A DNA stretch of 64,000 nt. Origin: Paenibacillus marchantiophytorum (GTDB lineage Bacteria > Bacillota > Bacilli > Paenibacillales > NBRC-103111). Position numbers and translations under genes: made by a program. How positions within the stretch are numbered: the first letter of the stretch is position 1; each line of letters starts with the position of its first letter. Below are positions 8,744 to 18,040 of this stretch, one piece after another. The notes below the pieces were generated by a model. The model was not told the DNA's origin. It saw only the letters and a program-made list of their open reading frames with translations, and did not search any database. The DNA lies in assembly GCF_014640555.1 (NCBI RefSeq), contig NZ_BMHE01000017.1:80301-144300 (forward strand), written 5' to 3'.

Positions 8744-8796
8744 ATGAAACAACTCCCAGCTCATTATAATATCGGACGAATGTCGGATAATGCTTT

Positions 8797-9039
8797 TTAC
8801 ACCTTGCGATACAGGAGGAATGCGCCCACCAATCCAAGAATGCTGCATAAGTTTAGTTTCACCAACAGATGGAACTCATATTTCACAACTTGCAGATCGG
8901 CTTTAGGCTCCCAAGTAATTTGCGCTGATTTGGTCAAAAAAGCGAGGGCAGGGACCGGAGCCAGCAACTGGCCTATGATAATCCCGGCAATGAGACCGAC
9001 GATTAAAAAAACGATTAATGTGAAGGTGTTTTTCTTCAT
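8797..9039 (-). CDS. DUF4321 small membrane protein
   Basis: Conserved small membrane protein found upstream of maf/radC in Paenibacillus-like bacteria; function unknown. About 80 residues with two hydrophobic helices (residues about 4-26 and 58-77) joined by a short extracytoplasmic stretch, which resembles DUF4321. Start uncertain: ATG at 9039 (MKKNTFTLIVF) or ATG at 9048 three codons earlier, both near AGGAGAGAGG. The upstream part of maf's frame overlaps its 3' end, but the preferred maf start removes the overlap. Confidence 0.75.
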   Translation of the reverse strand: MKKNTFTLIVFLIVGLIAGIIIGQLLAPVPALAFLTKSAQITWEPKADLQVVKYEFHLLVKLNLCSILGLVGAFLLYRKV

Positions 9040-9071
9040 GCCCGACATCCTCTCTCCTATGTACAAGCCCT

Positions 9072-9077
9072 ATTATA
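9072..9077 (-). promoter_or_regulatory. Possible -10 box for the DUF4321-maf unit
   Basis: A perfect TATAAT on the minus strand about 30 bp before the small membrane protein gene. No good -35 is visible at 16-18 bp, so the call is tentative. Confidence 0.4.
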
Positions 9078-9184
9078 CTTGCACACACCCCTTTTTTCCA
9101 TGAGAAATGTGGGCGTATGGTGATTGTTACCTGCTTACATCCCATACCGATCCTAGTAAGATAGTTACCGGAGGTATTTCAACC

Positions 9185-10435
9185 ATGACGCTACTTAAAA
9201 GACTTGTTCTGTTTACATTACTGTTAACTTGCGCCTTTCCGTATCAAGCTTTTGCCTACAAAGTTGTGCTGGATGCCGGACATGGCGGAAGTGACCCCGG
9301 TGCATCCGGCGTGAATGGACTCCGCGAAAAAGATGTCAATTGGGACATCACCCAGAAGGTACGAGACGAGCTGACAGCACTAGGCTATGAGGTTGTACTG
9401 ACAAGAACGGATGATTCCTACTGGTCTCTTGCGCAGCGGGTCGAATTCACGAATACGCTGCAAGCGGATTTGTTCGTATCCATTCATGCGAATGCACATC
9501 CCGATGGCAAAACCAAAGGTTCTATGGTGCTCTACTACGACAATGCCTACCCGCAGGAGGATTATCCTGCCAGTGAAACGATGAAACAATTAACACCCTA
9601 TAGCAAAGACCTCGCACAGCATGTTCTGGATTCACTCGTTTCCGCAGCGGGCACCAAGAACTTGGGACTAGTGCCAAGCGCCGTATATGTCGCCAGAATG
9701 GGCACCATTCCCAGCATCCTTGTAGAAACAGCATTTCTGAGTCAATCCAGCGATGCCGCTTTACTCGCCAATGATGCCGTTCGCGCCAAAATGGCCAAAG
9801 GGATTGCGAGTGGGATTGCTGCCTATACACCGCCGCTTTTTACTGACACATTAGTACACTGGGCCAGAGATCCGATCTTGCGTATGAAAAACAAAGGCGT
9901 TATCGAAGGTATCGCCAACCGTTATGAACCAGATCGCGCTCTGACCAGAGCGGAATTTCTCACCTTGATGGATCGCGTCTTCACCTTCAGCGGCCTGAAA
10001 TCATCCTGTGACCCTGGTAGGAACGGAACCGTCACCTCGATTGTGTACGGCTGCCAATCCGTGACTGAGCAAGACTACAAAGATTTGCCCGCTTCTCATT
10101 GGGCCAGCGCCGTGTTTGCCAAAGCCAAGAAGCTGAATCTACTGCAAGGCTATTCGGATGGAACAATTCGTCCCAATCAATCGATTACAAGAGGTGAAGT
10201 CGCTTTTCTCTTTGATCGCCTCTTGCAGCTTTCTTCCAACAACAGCATTCAGGCAACTTTACCGTCAACCGATAAATTTGACGATGTGCCTTCCGACTTA
10301 TGGAGTGCCAAAGCTATCTACGCTTTGAAAAAAAAGGGCATCATCAATGGGATCACCGACACAACCTTCAAACCGGATCAAACGATTACGCGTGCCGAGA
10401 TGGCCGCCCTGTTGGATCGTTATTATGTCAAATAA
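9185..10435 (+). CDS. SLH-anchored N-acetylmuramoyl-L-alanine amidase
   Basis: Secreted wall hydrolase cleaving the amide bond between MurNAc and the stem peptide. From ATG 9185 (10 nt after GGAGG) the 416-residue product has a signal peptide MTLLKRLVLFTLLLTCA...AFA, an amidase_3 domain (about 22-215) with zinc ligands in DAGHGG, LREKD and SIHAN and a terminal glutamate in LVETAF, then three SLH motifs (DPILRMKNKGVIEG; SHWASAVFAKAKKLNLLQGY; DLWSAKAIYALKKKGIINGI), which bind secondary wall polymer. Transcribed divergently from the DUF4321-maf unit. The upstream in-frame ATG at 9107 lacks a ribosome site and would remove the signal peptide from the N-terminus. Confidence 0.93.
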   Translation: MTLLKRLVLFTLLLTCAFPYQAFAYKVVLDAGHGGSDPGASGVNGLREKDVNWDITQKVRDELTALGYEVVLTRTDDSYWSLAQRVEFTNTLQADLFVSIHANAHPDGKTKGSMVLYYDNAYPQEDYPASETMKQLTPYSKDLAQHVLDSLVSAAGTKNLGLVPSAVYVARMGTIPSILVETAFLSQSSDAALLANDAVRAKMAKGIASGIAAYTPPLFTDTLVHWARDPILRMKNKGVIEGIANRYEPDRALTRAEFLTLMDRVFTFSGLKSSCDPGRNGTVTSIVYGCQSVTEQDYKDLPASHWASAVFAKAKKLNLLQGYSDGTIRPNQSITRGEVAFLFDRLLQLSSNNSIQATLPSTDKFDDVPSDLWSAKAIYALKKKGIINGITDTTFKPDQTITRAEMAALLDRYYVK

Positions 10436-10437
10436 AC

Positions 10438-10480
10438 AAAGAGCGTGTCTGAACCCTCTAGAGGTTTGGACACGCTCTTC
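10438..10480. terminator. Bidirectional terminator between convergent genes
   Basis: GAGCGTGTC pairs with GACACGCTC, with an inner AACC-CTCTAGAG-GTT stem. It lies between the convergent amidase and SPOR-protein genes and can serve both, although the T-runs are short. Confidence 0.75.
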
Positions 10481-10483
10481 CTG

Positions 10484-11833
10484 TTAGTTAGCGCTGATTT
10501 TTTTAAGCAGTTCCTTCTGCGCAATAATATATTGCATCAACGACGACTGGGTTTGCCATAGCATCGCCGCGGAAGGCGTTTTCTTGTACTCATCCATCGA
10601 TTGGACAGCGCTGTTCATGGCTGAGACCATTTTTTGCACGATCGCTTTGGAGTCATCGGCTAAGCCTTCAATCATCGTCGTCGACAACGTCGTCAACTGT
10701 TGATGCGAGGCATGAATCGTCTGCACAGAGGCATCGGCCAAAGCTCCTGGCTTCGTCTCTGCCAAATGCACAAGCGTCAAACCTGTCATCGTATTTAAAA
10801 GTTTGTCCCCTTCCGCTAGAAACGCGGGAACTGCTTCCGGTTTCTGTCCCCCCCAACGAATCCCTGTCGCGGCCGGGATCTCCAAGCTTTTCATATAAAC
10901 TTCGATCGATTTATCCGCAGACTGAACCTCTCCCCTTAATGTGAGCGCGTCATATTTGGTTTTGGCAAAACCAACGAAAACCGTCAGCTTATCCATGGTA
11001 TCCAGCGCCGAGGCCAAACCTTTCTTTTTCAGCGTATCCTGGGTGGCTTGAGCTCCTTGCAAGCTGCTAAACACCCCATTTTGCAAAAAGGTATAGGATT
11101 TGGCTGGAATTTGTACCGCGGTGACGACACCTGCGTTTGCCGTTGCGGCAATCGCCGTCCCCTGATCGGGCGTGACTTTGGTAGCTCCAGTCGGCGCTTT
11201 CGAAGGTACGACTGCTTGCGCCTTAGGCGACGATACCGCCACCGTATTTTTAACAGCTGCCGGATCACCGCTTTTGGGATCAGATGAAAACATGGAGAGT
11301 ACGAAAAAACCAAAGGCGATGCCCGTCACGACCGCCCCAGCCACTGAAGTCGCAATTCGCATCCACGGCGTCCCTGACGATTTGGCATATCGAGCACCTG
11401 TCTCAGGCTCTACATATGGCCCCTTAGGCGTCCAGCTTGACCACTCATCCTGATTTCGCTCTAAGCTAGGCTCTAATCTATCTAAGGGCTCTTCTCTTCC
11501 ACCTTGACGCTCCTTGGCCTCCTGAGAATCGCGAATGATCCGTTCCACACGATCGCTTTCCGTTTCTATTTGGCTGTGCCAATTTCCAAAATCCGTTGTG
11601 AACGTATTCAGCGCATGAGGCTCGAACAAATGCTCGACTTGCTCCCTCTCCGCCTGTTGGTAGGGAGTAACCTGATCGGGTACGACATGTGTTTGTTCTT
11701 CGGGGATTATTTTAAATTCTTCTTGATAGAGAGGAATTACTTTCTCCTCTTGATCCGGTACGCGTGAAGCTTTGCGGGTCGATTCTGCGGCTTCTTTTGG
11801 ATCGAAACGATAAGTAATTCTGGCTTTATTCAT
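10484..11833 (-). CDS. SPOR-domain membrane protein, SpoIIB-like by position
   Basis: Bitopic membrane protein of about 449 residues. A long acidic, Glu-rich cytoplasmic half (about 1-160) is followed by one membrane helix near 165-187 (AGAVVTGIAFGFFVLSMF), an Ala/Pro-rich linker, and a SPOR-type peptidoglycan-binding region around 245-330 (YTFLQNGVFSSLQGAQAT, then VFVGFAKTKYDA). The C-terminus is helical. In B. subtilis the SPOR protein SpoIIB, which localises to the sporulation septum, sits between folC and maf; the same neighbourhood here makes a SpoIIB-like role likely but unproven because the sequence is divergent. ATG 11833 lies 8 nt after AGGGAG; a GTG at 11842 overlaps that site. Confidence 0.72.
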   Translation of the reverse strand: MNKARITYRFDPKEAAESTRKASRVPDQEEKVIPLYQEEFKIIPEEQTHVVPDQVTPYQQAEREQVEHLFEPHALNTFTTDFGNWHSQIETESDRVERIIRDSQEAKERQGGREEPLDRLEPSLERNQDEWSSWTPKGPYVEPETGARYAKSSGTPWMRIATSVAGAVVTGIAFGFFVLSMFSSDPKSGDPAAVKNTVAVSSPKAQAVVPSKAPTGATKVTPDQGTAIAATANAGVVTAVQIPAKSYTFLQNGVFSSLQGAQATQDTLKKKGLASALDTMDKLTVFVGFAKTKYDALTLRGEVQSADKSIEVYMKSLEIPAATGIRWGGQKPEAVPAFLAEGDKLLNTMTGLTLVHLAETKPGALADASVQTIHASHQQLTTLSTTMIEGLADDSKAIVQKMVSAMNSAVQSMDEYKKTPSAAMLWQTQSSLMQYIIAQKELLKKISAN

Positions 11834-11947
11834 TCTCTTCACTCCCTCGCAAAATGTATTTGGAATCGGGCGAAGCGCCGCGTTGTCTTGTCCAAATCTT
11901 CTGATACTAGATTATGATTGAGAGAGTTGAATTATGTTCCTTTCTAC

Positions 11948-11988
11948 AAAAAAAGACCGCCTTAGCCAAATTGGCTAACAGCGATCTT
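11948..11988 (-). terminator. Terminator after murC
   Basis: Minus strand: AAGATCGC...TTAGCCAA / TTGGCTAA...GCGGTCTT forms a long near-perfect hairpin followed by seven T residues, immediately after the murC stop. Confidence 0.88.
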
Positions 11989-11992
11989 CATC

Positions 11993-13381
11993 CTAAGCTT
12001 TCGTTTCGTACGTTTTGCGCAGCGATTTTGCTAGTCCATCCGCCGCTTTCCAAATGTCTCCTGCACCCATTGTTAAGACAAGATCCCCAGGCTGCACACG
12101 CTCGATCAGATCGGCAAGCACTTCTTCCCTGGTTGCAATGTGTCTCACATTGGGGTTGCTGTTGCTTCGGATCAATTCAACGAGTTTGACGGAATCTACG
12201 CCCTCGATGCGCTGCTCCCCTGCAGGTGAGTAAATATCTGTAATAATCACTTCATCCGCTTCATCGAATGATCGGCTGAATTGTTCAAACAAATAATAGG
12301 TTCGTGTGTACCGTTGTGGCTGAAAAACCGCAATGATACGCTTTCCTGTTGCTTTCGCCGCCGATATCGTAGCTTGAATTTCTGTTGGATGATGCGCATA
12401 ATCATCGATCACCAACATATTTTCAACTTCGCCCAACACTTGGAATCTACGTTTTGCGCCACGAAACTCTTGAATCGCATCGGCGATTTTATCGAAAGGC
12501 AGTCCCGCTTCCAAGCAAGTGATTAAGGTTGCCAATGCATTGTATACATTGTGCTTGCCTGGCACTGACAAACTGACCTGGCCTAAGGATTTGCCGCGGA
12601 AGTCCACCGTGAAGCTAACCTTACGATCGCCTAACGTGATGTCCTTGGCTACATAATCAGCCTCTTGATCAATCCCATACGAAATGACTTCACTTTGGAT
12701 ATCTGGAATCATTTCCTGCAAGAACGTATCATCCTGACAAACAATCGCTTTGCCGCCCGGTCTGACCTGGCTCAAGAATTGCTTGTATGCCTTTTTCAAA
12801 TTCTCGAAATCACCATTATAGTTTTCCAAATGATCGGCTTCGATATTATTCACCAAGGCAAGGGTTGGATGATATTGCAGGAACGTGCCATCACTCTCAT
12901 CCGCTTCAGCTACAACGAACTCGCCTTTCCCCGCTTTGGCATTGCTGCCGACATTCATGATCTCTCCACCAATAATATACGTTGGGTCTAGTCCGCAAAT
13001 CTCCATGACCAAAGCAATCATCGAAGAAGTCGTTGTTTTGCCATGAGCGCCTGCAATAGCAATCCCTTTGCGTTCGTTCATCAGTCTGGCCAGCATCTGT
13101 GAGCGATGAATGACGGGAATATTCAATTCCTCCGCTGCCTGCATCTCCACATTATCCTTGGATAGGGCTGTTGAATAAACAACCAGATCAGCACCGGATA
13201 CATTCCCGGCTTCATGACCTATGAACACTTGTGCACCTTTTGCGATTAGCTTTTCTGTTAGTTCTTGCTGTGCTAGATCGGAACCGGAAATTCGATATCC
13301 CATTTCAAGCATGACTTTGGCAATAGCACTCATGCCGTATCCGCCGATGCCAATAAAATGTACGTGTTCTGCTTGACTCAC
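11993..13381 (-). CDS. murC: UDP-N-acetylmuramate--L-alanine ligase
   Basis: Adds L-alanine to UDP-MurNAc, the first amino acid step of peptidoglycan precursor synthesis, in the cytoplasm. The product (462 residues) shows the N-terminal UDP-binding HFIGIGGYGMSAIA, the ATP loop GAHGKTTT, the central EADESDGTFL and the C-terminal ligase domain with DDYAHHPTEI. GTG at 13381 follows GGATGGTGAG and lies 7 bp after the folC stop; the farther ATG at 13438 would overlap folC by 50 bp. The folC-murC pairing makes an operon with a shared terminator at 11948-11988. Confidence 0.96.
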   Translation of the reverse strand: MSQAEHVHFIGIGGYGMSAIAKVMLEMGYRISGSDLAQQELTEKLIAKGAQVFIGHEAGNVSGADLVVYSTALSKDNVEMQAAEELNIPVIHRSQMLARLMNERKGIAIAGAHGKTTTSSMIALVMEICGLDPTYIIGGEIMNVGSNAKAGKGEFVVAEADESDGTFLQYHPTLALVNNIEADHLENYNGDFENLKKAYKQFLSQVRPGGKAIVCQDDTFLQEMIPDIQSEVISYGIDQEADYVAKDITLGDRKVSFTVDFRGKSLGQVSLSVPGKHNVYNALATLITCLEAGLPFDKIADAIQEFRGAKRRFQVLGEVENMLVIDDYAHHPTEIQATISAAKATGKRIIAVFQPQRYTRTYYLFEQFSRSFDEADEVIITDIYSPAGEQRIEGVDSVKLVELIRSNSNPNVRHIATREEVLADLIERVQPGDLVLTMGAGDIWKAADGLAKSLRKTYETKA

Positions 13382-13388
13382 GCCGTTC

Positions 13389-14765
13389 TCACCATCCTTT
13401 TTCAGAATCGGTTTGATAGGTAATCCAAGAACGAACATCAGAAATTAAATACAGCGTGCCGGATACGACCGCCAAATCATCCTGCTCAGTTCTGCTTGTA
13501 AGGACTTCTAATGCTCGCTTCCAATCGCGCTCCACCACGATCTCCACAGTTCGATTCATTTCCTGGAGCAGTTCGTTGGCAAGCTCGGCAAGCTTGGAAG
13601 CATCACCTTTTTTATGAAAATCAGGTTCCGTAAGAATAAGAGTATCCACCAATGGTAGTATATGCCTGAGGTAGCCTGTATGATTCTTTGTCGAAAGCAT
13701 TCCCATCATCAGATGCAGCTTTCGATACGAATAAACACTTTGAAGCGCTGCAGCCAGTGTCGCGGCTCCTTCGGGATTGTGCGCGCCGTCAAGCAAAATG
13801 CGCGGCTCCTGCGATATCATCTCAAGGCGTCCCGGCCAACGCGTTTCCTTGAGGCCTTTGAACAAATCCTCATCATCCACGATGCAGGCATAATATTGAC
13901 GAAGTACTTCCAGCGTCATAACCGCCACTGCGGCGTTCGTCAGCTGGTGTTCCCCATTCAGCGTGATTGGCACGCCTTCGATGCTGCGGAAAGGTCCGCT
14001 GAAATCAAAGGTTTGTTGATCCAATTTACTCGACGCATTGGCATAGTTGAATTGCTGTCCCAGCGAGTAAAGCGTCGCTTTCTTCGCCTTGGCCGTCTGT
14101 TCGATCACATGCCAGCCTTGTTCCGGGCTAACAGCAGTGATAATAGGCACGCCAGCTTTAATGATACCCGCTTTCTCAGCAGCTACCAAATCCAGCGTGT
14201 CACCTAGAATATCCATGTGGTCATGGCCAACATTCGTAATAACGGTCACAACTGGATTGACAATATTCGTGCTATCCAGCCTTCCCCCTAGGCCTGTTTC
14301 CCATACCACATAATCCGGATAGGCGACTTTGCCAAAGAACAGAATCGCTAACGCCGTGGAAATTTCGAACATGGACGGCGCACCCAGCTCCGTCTCCCCA
14401 ATTTCATCGACAATGGGCTTCATCTGATTAACTAGACGAAGCAGCACTTCGTCCTCAATGTCGACCCCATTGACTTGCATACGGTTCGTATATTTCTCCA
14501 AATAAGGAGAAGTAAAGGTACCCACATCATACCCGCAGGCCTGGAGTACTGATGATAAATAGGCGCAAGTGGAGCCCTTCCCATTCGTTCCAGCCACATG
14601 GATGAACTTCAACCTGCGCTCGGGATGTCCGAGCTTTTCCATGAGCAACTGCATGCGTTGAAGTCCTGGTTTGATGCCAAGTTTCTCCATTCGGCCAACA
14701 ATCCAAGCAATCGCTTCTTGCGCTGTTTGAAATTCAGCCGAACGGTTATCTTTTATATCAGTCAT
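13389..14765 (-). CDS. folC: Folylpolyglutamate / dihydrofolate synthase
   Basis: Mur-ligase-fold enzyme that adds glutamate to folates (and, in many bacteria, makes dihydrofolate). The 458-residue product carries the P-loop VAGTNGKGSTCAYL (about 60-73), VVWETGLGGRLDSTN, NVGHDHMDILG and LLDGAHNPEGA, all family hallmarks. ATG at 14765 is 9 nt after GAGG; earlier ATGs sit inside the ribosome site. The gene follows valS by about 70 bp, the usual Bacillota order valS-folC. Confidence 0.96.
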   Translation of the reverse strand: MTDIKDNRSAEFQTAQEAIAWIVGRMEKLGIKPGLQRMQLLMEKLGHPERRLKFIHVAGTNGKGSTCAYLSSVLQACGYDVGTFTSPYLEKYTNRMQVNGVDIEDEVLLRLVNQMKPIVDEIGETELGAPSMFEISTALAILFFGKVAYPDYVVWETGLGGRLDSTNIVNPVVTVITNVGHDHMDILGDTLDLVAAEKAGIIKAGVPIITAVSPEQGWHVIEQTAKAKKATLYSLGQQFNYANASSKLDQQTFDFSGPFRSIEGVPITLNGEHQLTNAAVAVMTLEVLRQYYACIVDDEDLFKGLKETRWPGRLEMISQEPRILLDGAHNPEGAATLAAALQSVYSYRKLHLMMGMLSTKNHTGYLRHILPLVDTLILTEPDFHKKGDASKLAELANELLQEMNRTVEIVVERDWKRALEVLTSRTEQDDLAVVSGTLYLISDVRSWITYQTDSEKGW

Positions 14766-14834
14766 TGATCTCATCCTCATTTACTATATGAATCAACTTG
14801 TCTCTGTAACTAGGCAATTGCGTATTTACCAGAA

Positions 14835-17507
14835 TTATCCTTTTAATTCCGCTAATCGTACAATTACTTTGTCACGTTTATCCGCATAGTCAGCTAGTTT
14901 CGCTTTCTCTTCTTCAATAACCTTGGCAGGCGCCTTCGCTACGAAGCCTTCATTGCCCAACTTCTTCTCAATACGTTCTACTTCACCATGCAAGGATTGA
15001 AGCTCCTTATCCAGTCGAGCAAGCTCTTGCGCAATATCAATGAGACCTGCTAACGGCAAGAATAGTTCAGCTCCTGTAAGGATAGCCGTCATAGCTTTCT
15101 CAGGCGCTGGCATCTCGGCATCGATTTGCAGCAGTGACGTGTTGCAGAAACGCTTCAAGTACTCTTCATTGCTGCGAAGGATGCTTAGGGATTCAGTGGT
15201 CGCCGGTTTCACCAGAAGCTCAATCTTCTTGCTCATCGGCACATTCACTTCAGCACGAATGTTGCGAACAGAACGAATCGCGTCCATCAGAAGCTCCATC
15301 TCTCGAACAGCATCAGGCGATTCGAAAGCCGCCTGCTCCACTGGCCATGAAGCCAATGTAATCGTCTCGCCTTCGTGAGGCAAATGCTGCCAAATTTCTT
15401 CTGAAATAAACGGCATGAACGGATGGATCAATCGTTGTGTTTGGTCAAGTACATAGGCCAGAACGGATTGCGTTTGCTTCTTAGCTGCCGGATCTGCCCC
15501 ATACAAACTAAGCTTGCTGAACTCAATATACCAGTCGCAGAGATCATCCCAGATAAAGTTGTACAGAAGTCGGCCCGTTTCACCGAACTCATAACTATCA
15601 ATGAGACGGGTAACATCACGAACAGTTTCATTCAGACGGTGCAAAATCCAACGATCCGCTGTTCCCAGTTTCCCTGACAGATCGATATCCGCTGCGCTTA
15701 CACCTTCCAGGTTCATCAAGGCAAAGCGGGAGGCATTCCAGATCTTATTGGCAAAATTCCGCGCCTGTTCCACACGTTCCCAACGGAAACGAAGATCTTG
15801 ACCTGGTGTGCTGCTGGTCGAAATCATATAGCGCATCGCATCAGCGCCATACTTCTCGATAACTTCCAACGGATCGACGCCGTTGCCTAGGGATTTGGAC
15901 ATTTTGCGGCCTTCCGAATCACGTACAAGTCCATGCATCAATACATCTTTAAACGGAATTTGCTTGGTGAATTCCAGCCCTGTGAAGATCATCCGGGATA
16001 CCCAGAAATAGATGATATCATAGCCGGTTACGAGCACATTGGTCGGATAGAAGCGTTTCAAATCCTCAGCTTCTTCATTGGGCCAACCGAGCGTTGAGAA
16101 CGGCCACAAAGCCGAGCTAAACCAGGTATCCAGCACATCGTTATCTTGGTTCAGGTTGGTGCTTTGGCAGTGCGAGCACGAGGTCGCATCTTCACGAGTT
16201 ACTGTGATTTGACCACAATCCGCACAGTGCCAAGCTGGGATGCGGTGTCCCCACCATAACTGACGGGAGATACACCAATCACGTACATTTTCGATCCAAT
16301 TCAAATAAATTTTCTCGAAGCGATCGGGAACAAAATTAACGCCATTGCCTGATTTCTGAGCATCAATGGCTTTCTCGGCAAGCGGCTGCATCTTCACAAA
16401 CCATTGTGTCGATAAATACGGCTCGATAACCGCGCCACTGCGCTCACTGTGACCAACTTGATGAACGTGTTCTTCAATTTTGATAAGAACGCCTTGCTCC
16501 TTCAGATCAGCAATGATTTGCTTGCGGCATTCAAAGCGATCTTGCCCTTGGTAAGGGCCTGCGTTGGCATTCATCGTGCCGGTTTCATCCATTACGAGTA
16601 TTTGCGGGAGATCATGACGTTTGCCTACTTCGAAATCGTTCGGATCATGCGCAGGCGTAATTTTAACCGCACCGCTTCCGAATTCTTTCTCTACATACTC
16701 ATCGGCAATGATCGGAATTTCGCGATTAACAATCGGCAGCAGCAAAGTTTTACCGATAAGGTGCTGATAGCGCTCATCTTTGGGATGTACAGCAACAGCG
16801 GTATCTCCGAGCATTGTTTCCGGTCTTGTCGTTGCCACGACGATAGAATCTGTTCCGTCAGCGGTTCTATAAGAAAGATGATAGAGGGCGCCTTGCACCT
16901 CTTTGTACTCTACTTCAATATCAGACAAGGCCGTGCGTGCAGCTGGATCCCAGTTAATAATATAATTGCCGCGATAGATAAGCCCTTTCTCATACAAGCT
17001 TACGAATACTTCGCGTACCGCTTGGGAAAGTCCCTCATCCAGTGTAAACCGTTCTCGGGAATAATCGAGCGAGAAGCCCATTTTAGCCCATTGCTCACGA
17101 ATCGTATTGGCGTAAAGTTCTTTCCATTCCCATACTTTCTCCAGGAATTTCTCGCGGCCTAGATCATAACGCGTCTGGCCATCTTCACGAAGCTTCTGTT
17201 CCACTTTGGTTTGCGTCGCAATACCCGCATGGTCAGAACCTGGCAGCCATAGCGTGTCGAATCCTTGCATCCTCTTGGTACGCACCAGAATATCCTGCAA
17301 AGTGAAATCAAGCGCATGCCCGATATGCAGCATACCGGTAACATTCGGAGGCGGAATGACAATTGTATACGTTTCGGCATCCGGACGGTTGCCCGCTTTG
17401 AAAAACTCATTCTTAATCCAGTAATCATACCACTTACGTTCCGCTTCTTTCGGATCATACGTTGTTGGCATTTGTAACTGCTCTTTGGTTTCGTTAGCTT
17501 CAGTCAT
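14835..17507 (-). CDS. valS: Valyl-tRNA synthetase
   Basis: Class I aminoacyl-tRNA synthetase charging tRNA-Val. The 890-residue product contains PPNVTGMLHIGHALD (HIGH), an editing domain in the middle, the zinc-type motif CADCGQ...CSHC around 415-435, GRKMSKSLGN (KMSKS), an anticodon-binding domain and the C-terminal coiled-coil arm (EVERIEKKLGNEGFVAKAPA). ATG 17507 follows GGAGG. Expression is controlled by the T-box leader just upstream. Confidence 0.98.
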   Translation of the reverse strand: MTEANETKEQLQMPTTYDPKEAERKWYDYWIKNEFFKAGNRPDAETYTIVIPPPNVTGMLHIGHALDFTLQDILVRTKRMQGFDTLWLPGSDHAGIATQTKVEQKLREDGQTRYDLGREKFLEKVWEWKELYANTIREQWAKMGFSLDYSRERFTLDEGLSQAVREVFVSLYEKGLIYRGNYIINWDPAARTALSDIEVEYKEVQGALYHLSYRTADGTDSIVVATTRPETMLGDTAVAVHPKDERYQHLIGKTLLLPIVNREIPIIADEYVEKEFGSGAVKITPAHDPNDFEVGKRHDLPQILVMDETGTMNANAGPYQGQDRFECRKQIIADLKEQGVLIKIEEHVHQVGHSERSGAVIEPYLSTQWFVKMQPLAEKAIDAQKSGNGVNFVPDRFEKIYLNWIENVRDWCISRQLWWGHRIPAWHCADCGQITVTREDATSCSHCQSTNLNQDNDVLDTWFSSALWPFSTLGWPNEEAEDLKRFYPTNVLVTGYDIIYFWVSRMIFTGLEFTKQIPFKDVLMHGLVRDSEGRKMSKSLGNGVDPLEVIEKYGADAMRYMISTSSTPGQDLRFRWERVEQARNFANKIWNASRFALMNLEGVSAADIDLSGKLGTADRWILHRLNETVRDVTRLIDSYEFGETGRLLYNFIWDDLCDWYIEFSKLSLYGADPAAKKQTQSVLAYVLDQTQRLIHPFMPFISEEIWQHLPHEGETITLASWPVEQAAFESPDAVREMELLMDAIRSVRNIRAEVNVPMSKKIELLVKPATTESLSILRSNEEYLKRFCNTSLLQIDAEMPAPEKAMTAILTGAELFLPLAGLIDIAQELARLDKELQSLHGEVERIEKKLGNEGFVAKAPAKVIEEEKAKLADYADKRDKVIVRLAELKG

Positions 17508-17584
17508 TGGACTACCTCCATTACTAGGATCTCTGTTTATAGGCTTCGTGAGCCTGCAATTCATCGTAACCAGCTAAATTCAAA

Positions 17585-17875
17585 CAAAAAAAGCCCTCCG
17601 CCCGCAAAGGACGAAAGGCTTGCGCTTCCGTGGTACCACCTTCATTCCGCGCAGCTTCAACTAAGGAAGCGCGTGGCTCTCAAACAGATAACGGCTGCGG
17701 CCGGCAAATGCTATTACAGCGATTCCGAATATACGGATGCTGCAGTCACATTTACAACTCCAGGGCGACTTCGTTCGGTTGCTTCCTATGGAACCTTTCA
17801 GCGCTACCAGTTCCACTCTCTGAAGGGCTTACCGCCTACTACTCCCTATCAACGTTTCCATTATTACTCAAAATG
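17585..17875 (-). promoter_or_regulatory. T-box riboswitch leader of valS
   Basis: Minus-strand leader with the T-box core AAGGTGGTACCACGG (17628-17642), a terminator hairpin (17585-17621) with a T-run, and upstream stem I with AGAGAG...GGT...GCTGAAA as in the conserved distal loop. A GAA-GTC-G sequence with GTC at 17767-17769 fits a valine specifier codon. Uncharged tRNA-Val would bind and stabilise the antiterminator, raising valS expression. The specifier position is read by eye; the T-box itself is certain. Confidence 0.95.
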
Positions 17876-17983
17876 GTTTACATCATATGATAACCAACAT
17901 TTGAAACAGAGTCAATATATCATTCCAGTATTACCGATTATCCATAAAATATGCTTCTTTTTTGCAAGATGTTACAGCATGCC

Positions 17984-18022
17984 ATAAAAGCCCCCAGCCG
18001 CAAAAAGCAGCCAGAGGCTCTT
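17984..18022 (-). terminator. Terminator after the spoVID-like gene
   Basis: Minus strand AGCCTCTGGCTGC / GCGGCTGGGGGCT hairpin with a TTTTT loop, followed by TTTTA, just after the spoVID-like stop. Confidence 0.8.
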
Positions 18023-18040
18023 GCCTATGTATCTTGTTAC

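Noticed and set aside
13662..14207. 181-codon plus-strand frame opposite folC
   Set aside because: Antisense shadow of the conserved folC.
16449..17162. 237-codon plus-strand frame opposite valS
   Set aside because: Antisense to a clearly identified valS; low-complexity composition from the complementary codons, no ribosome site, no recognisable domain.
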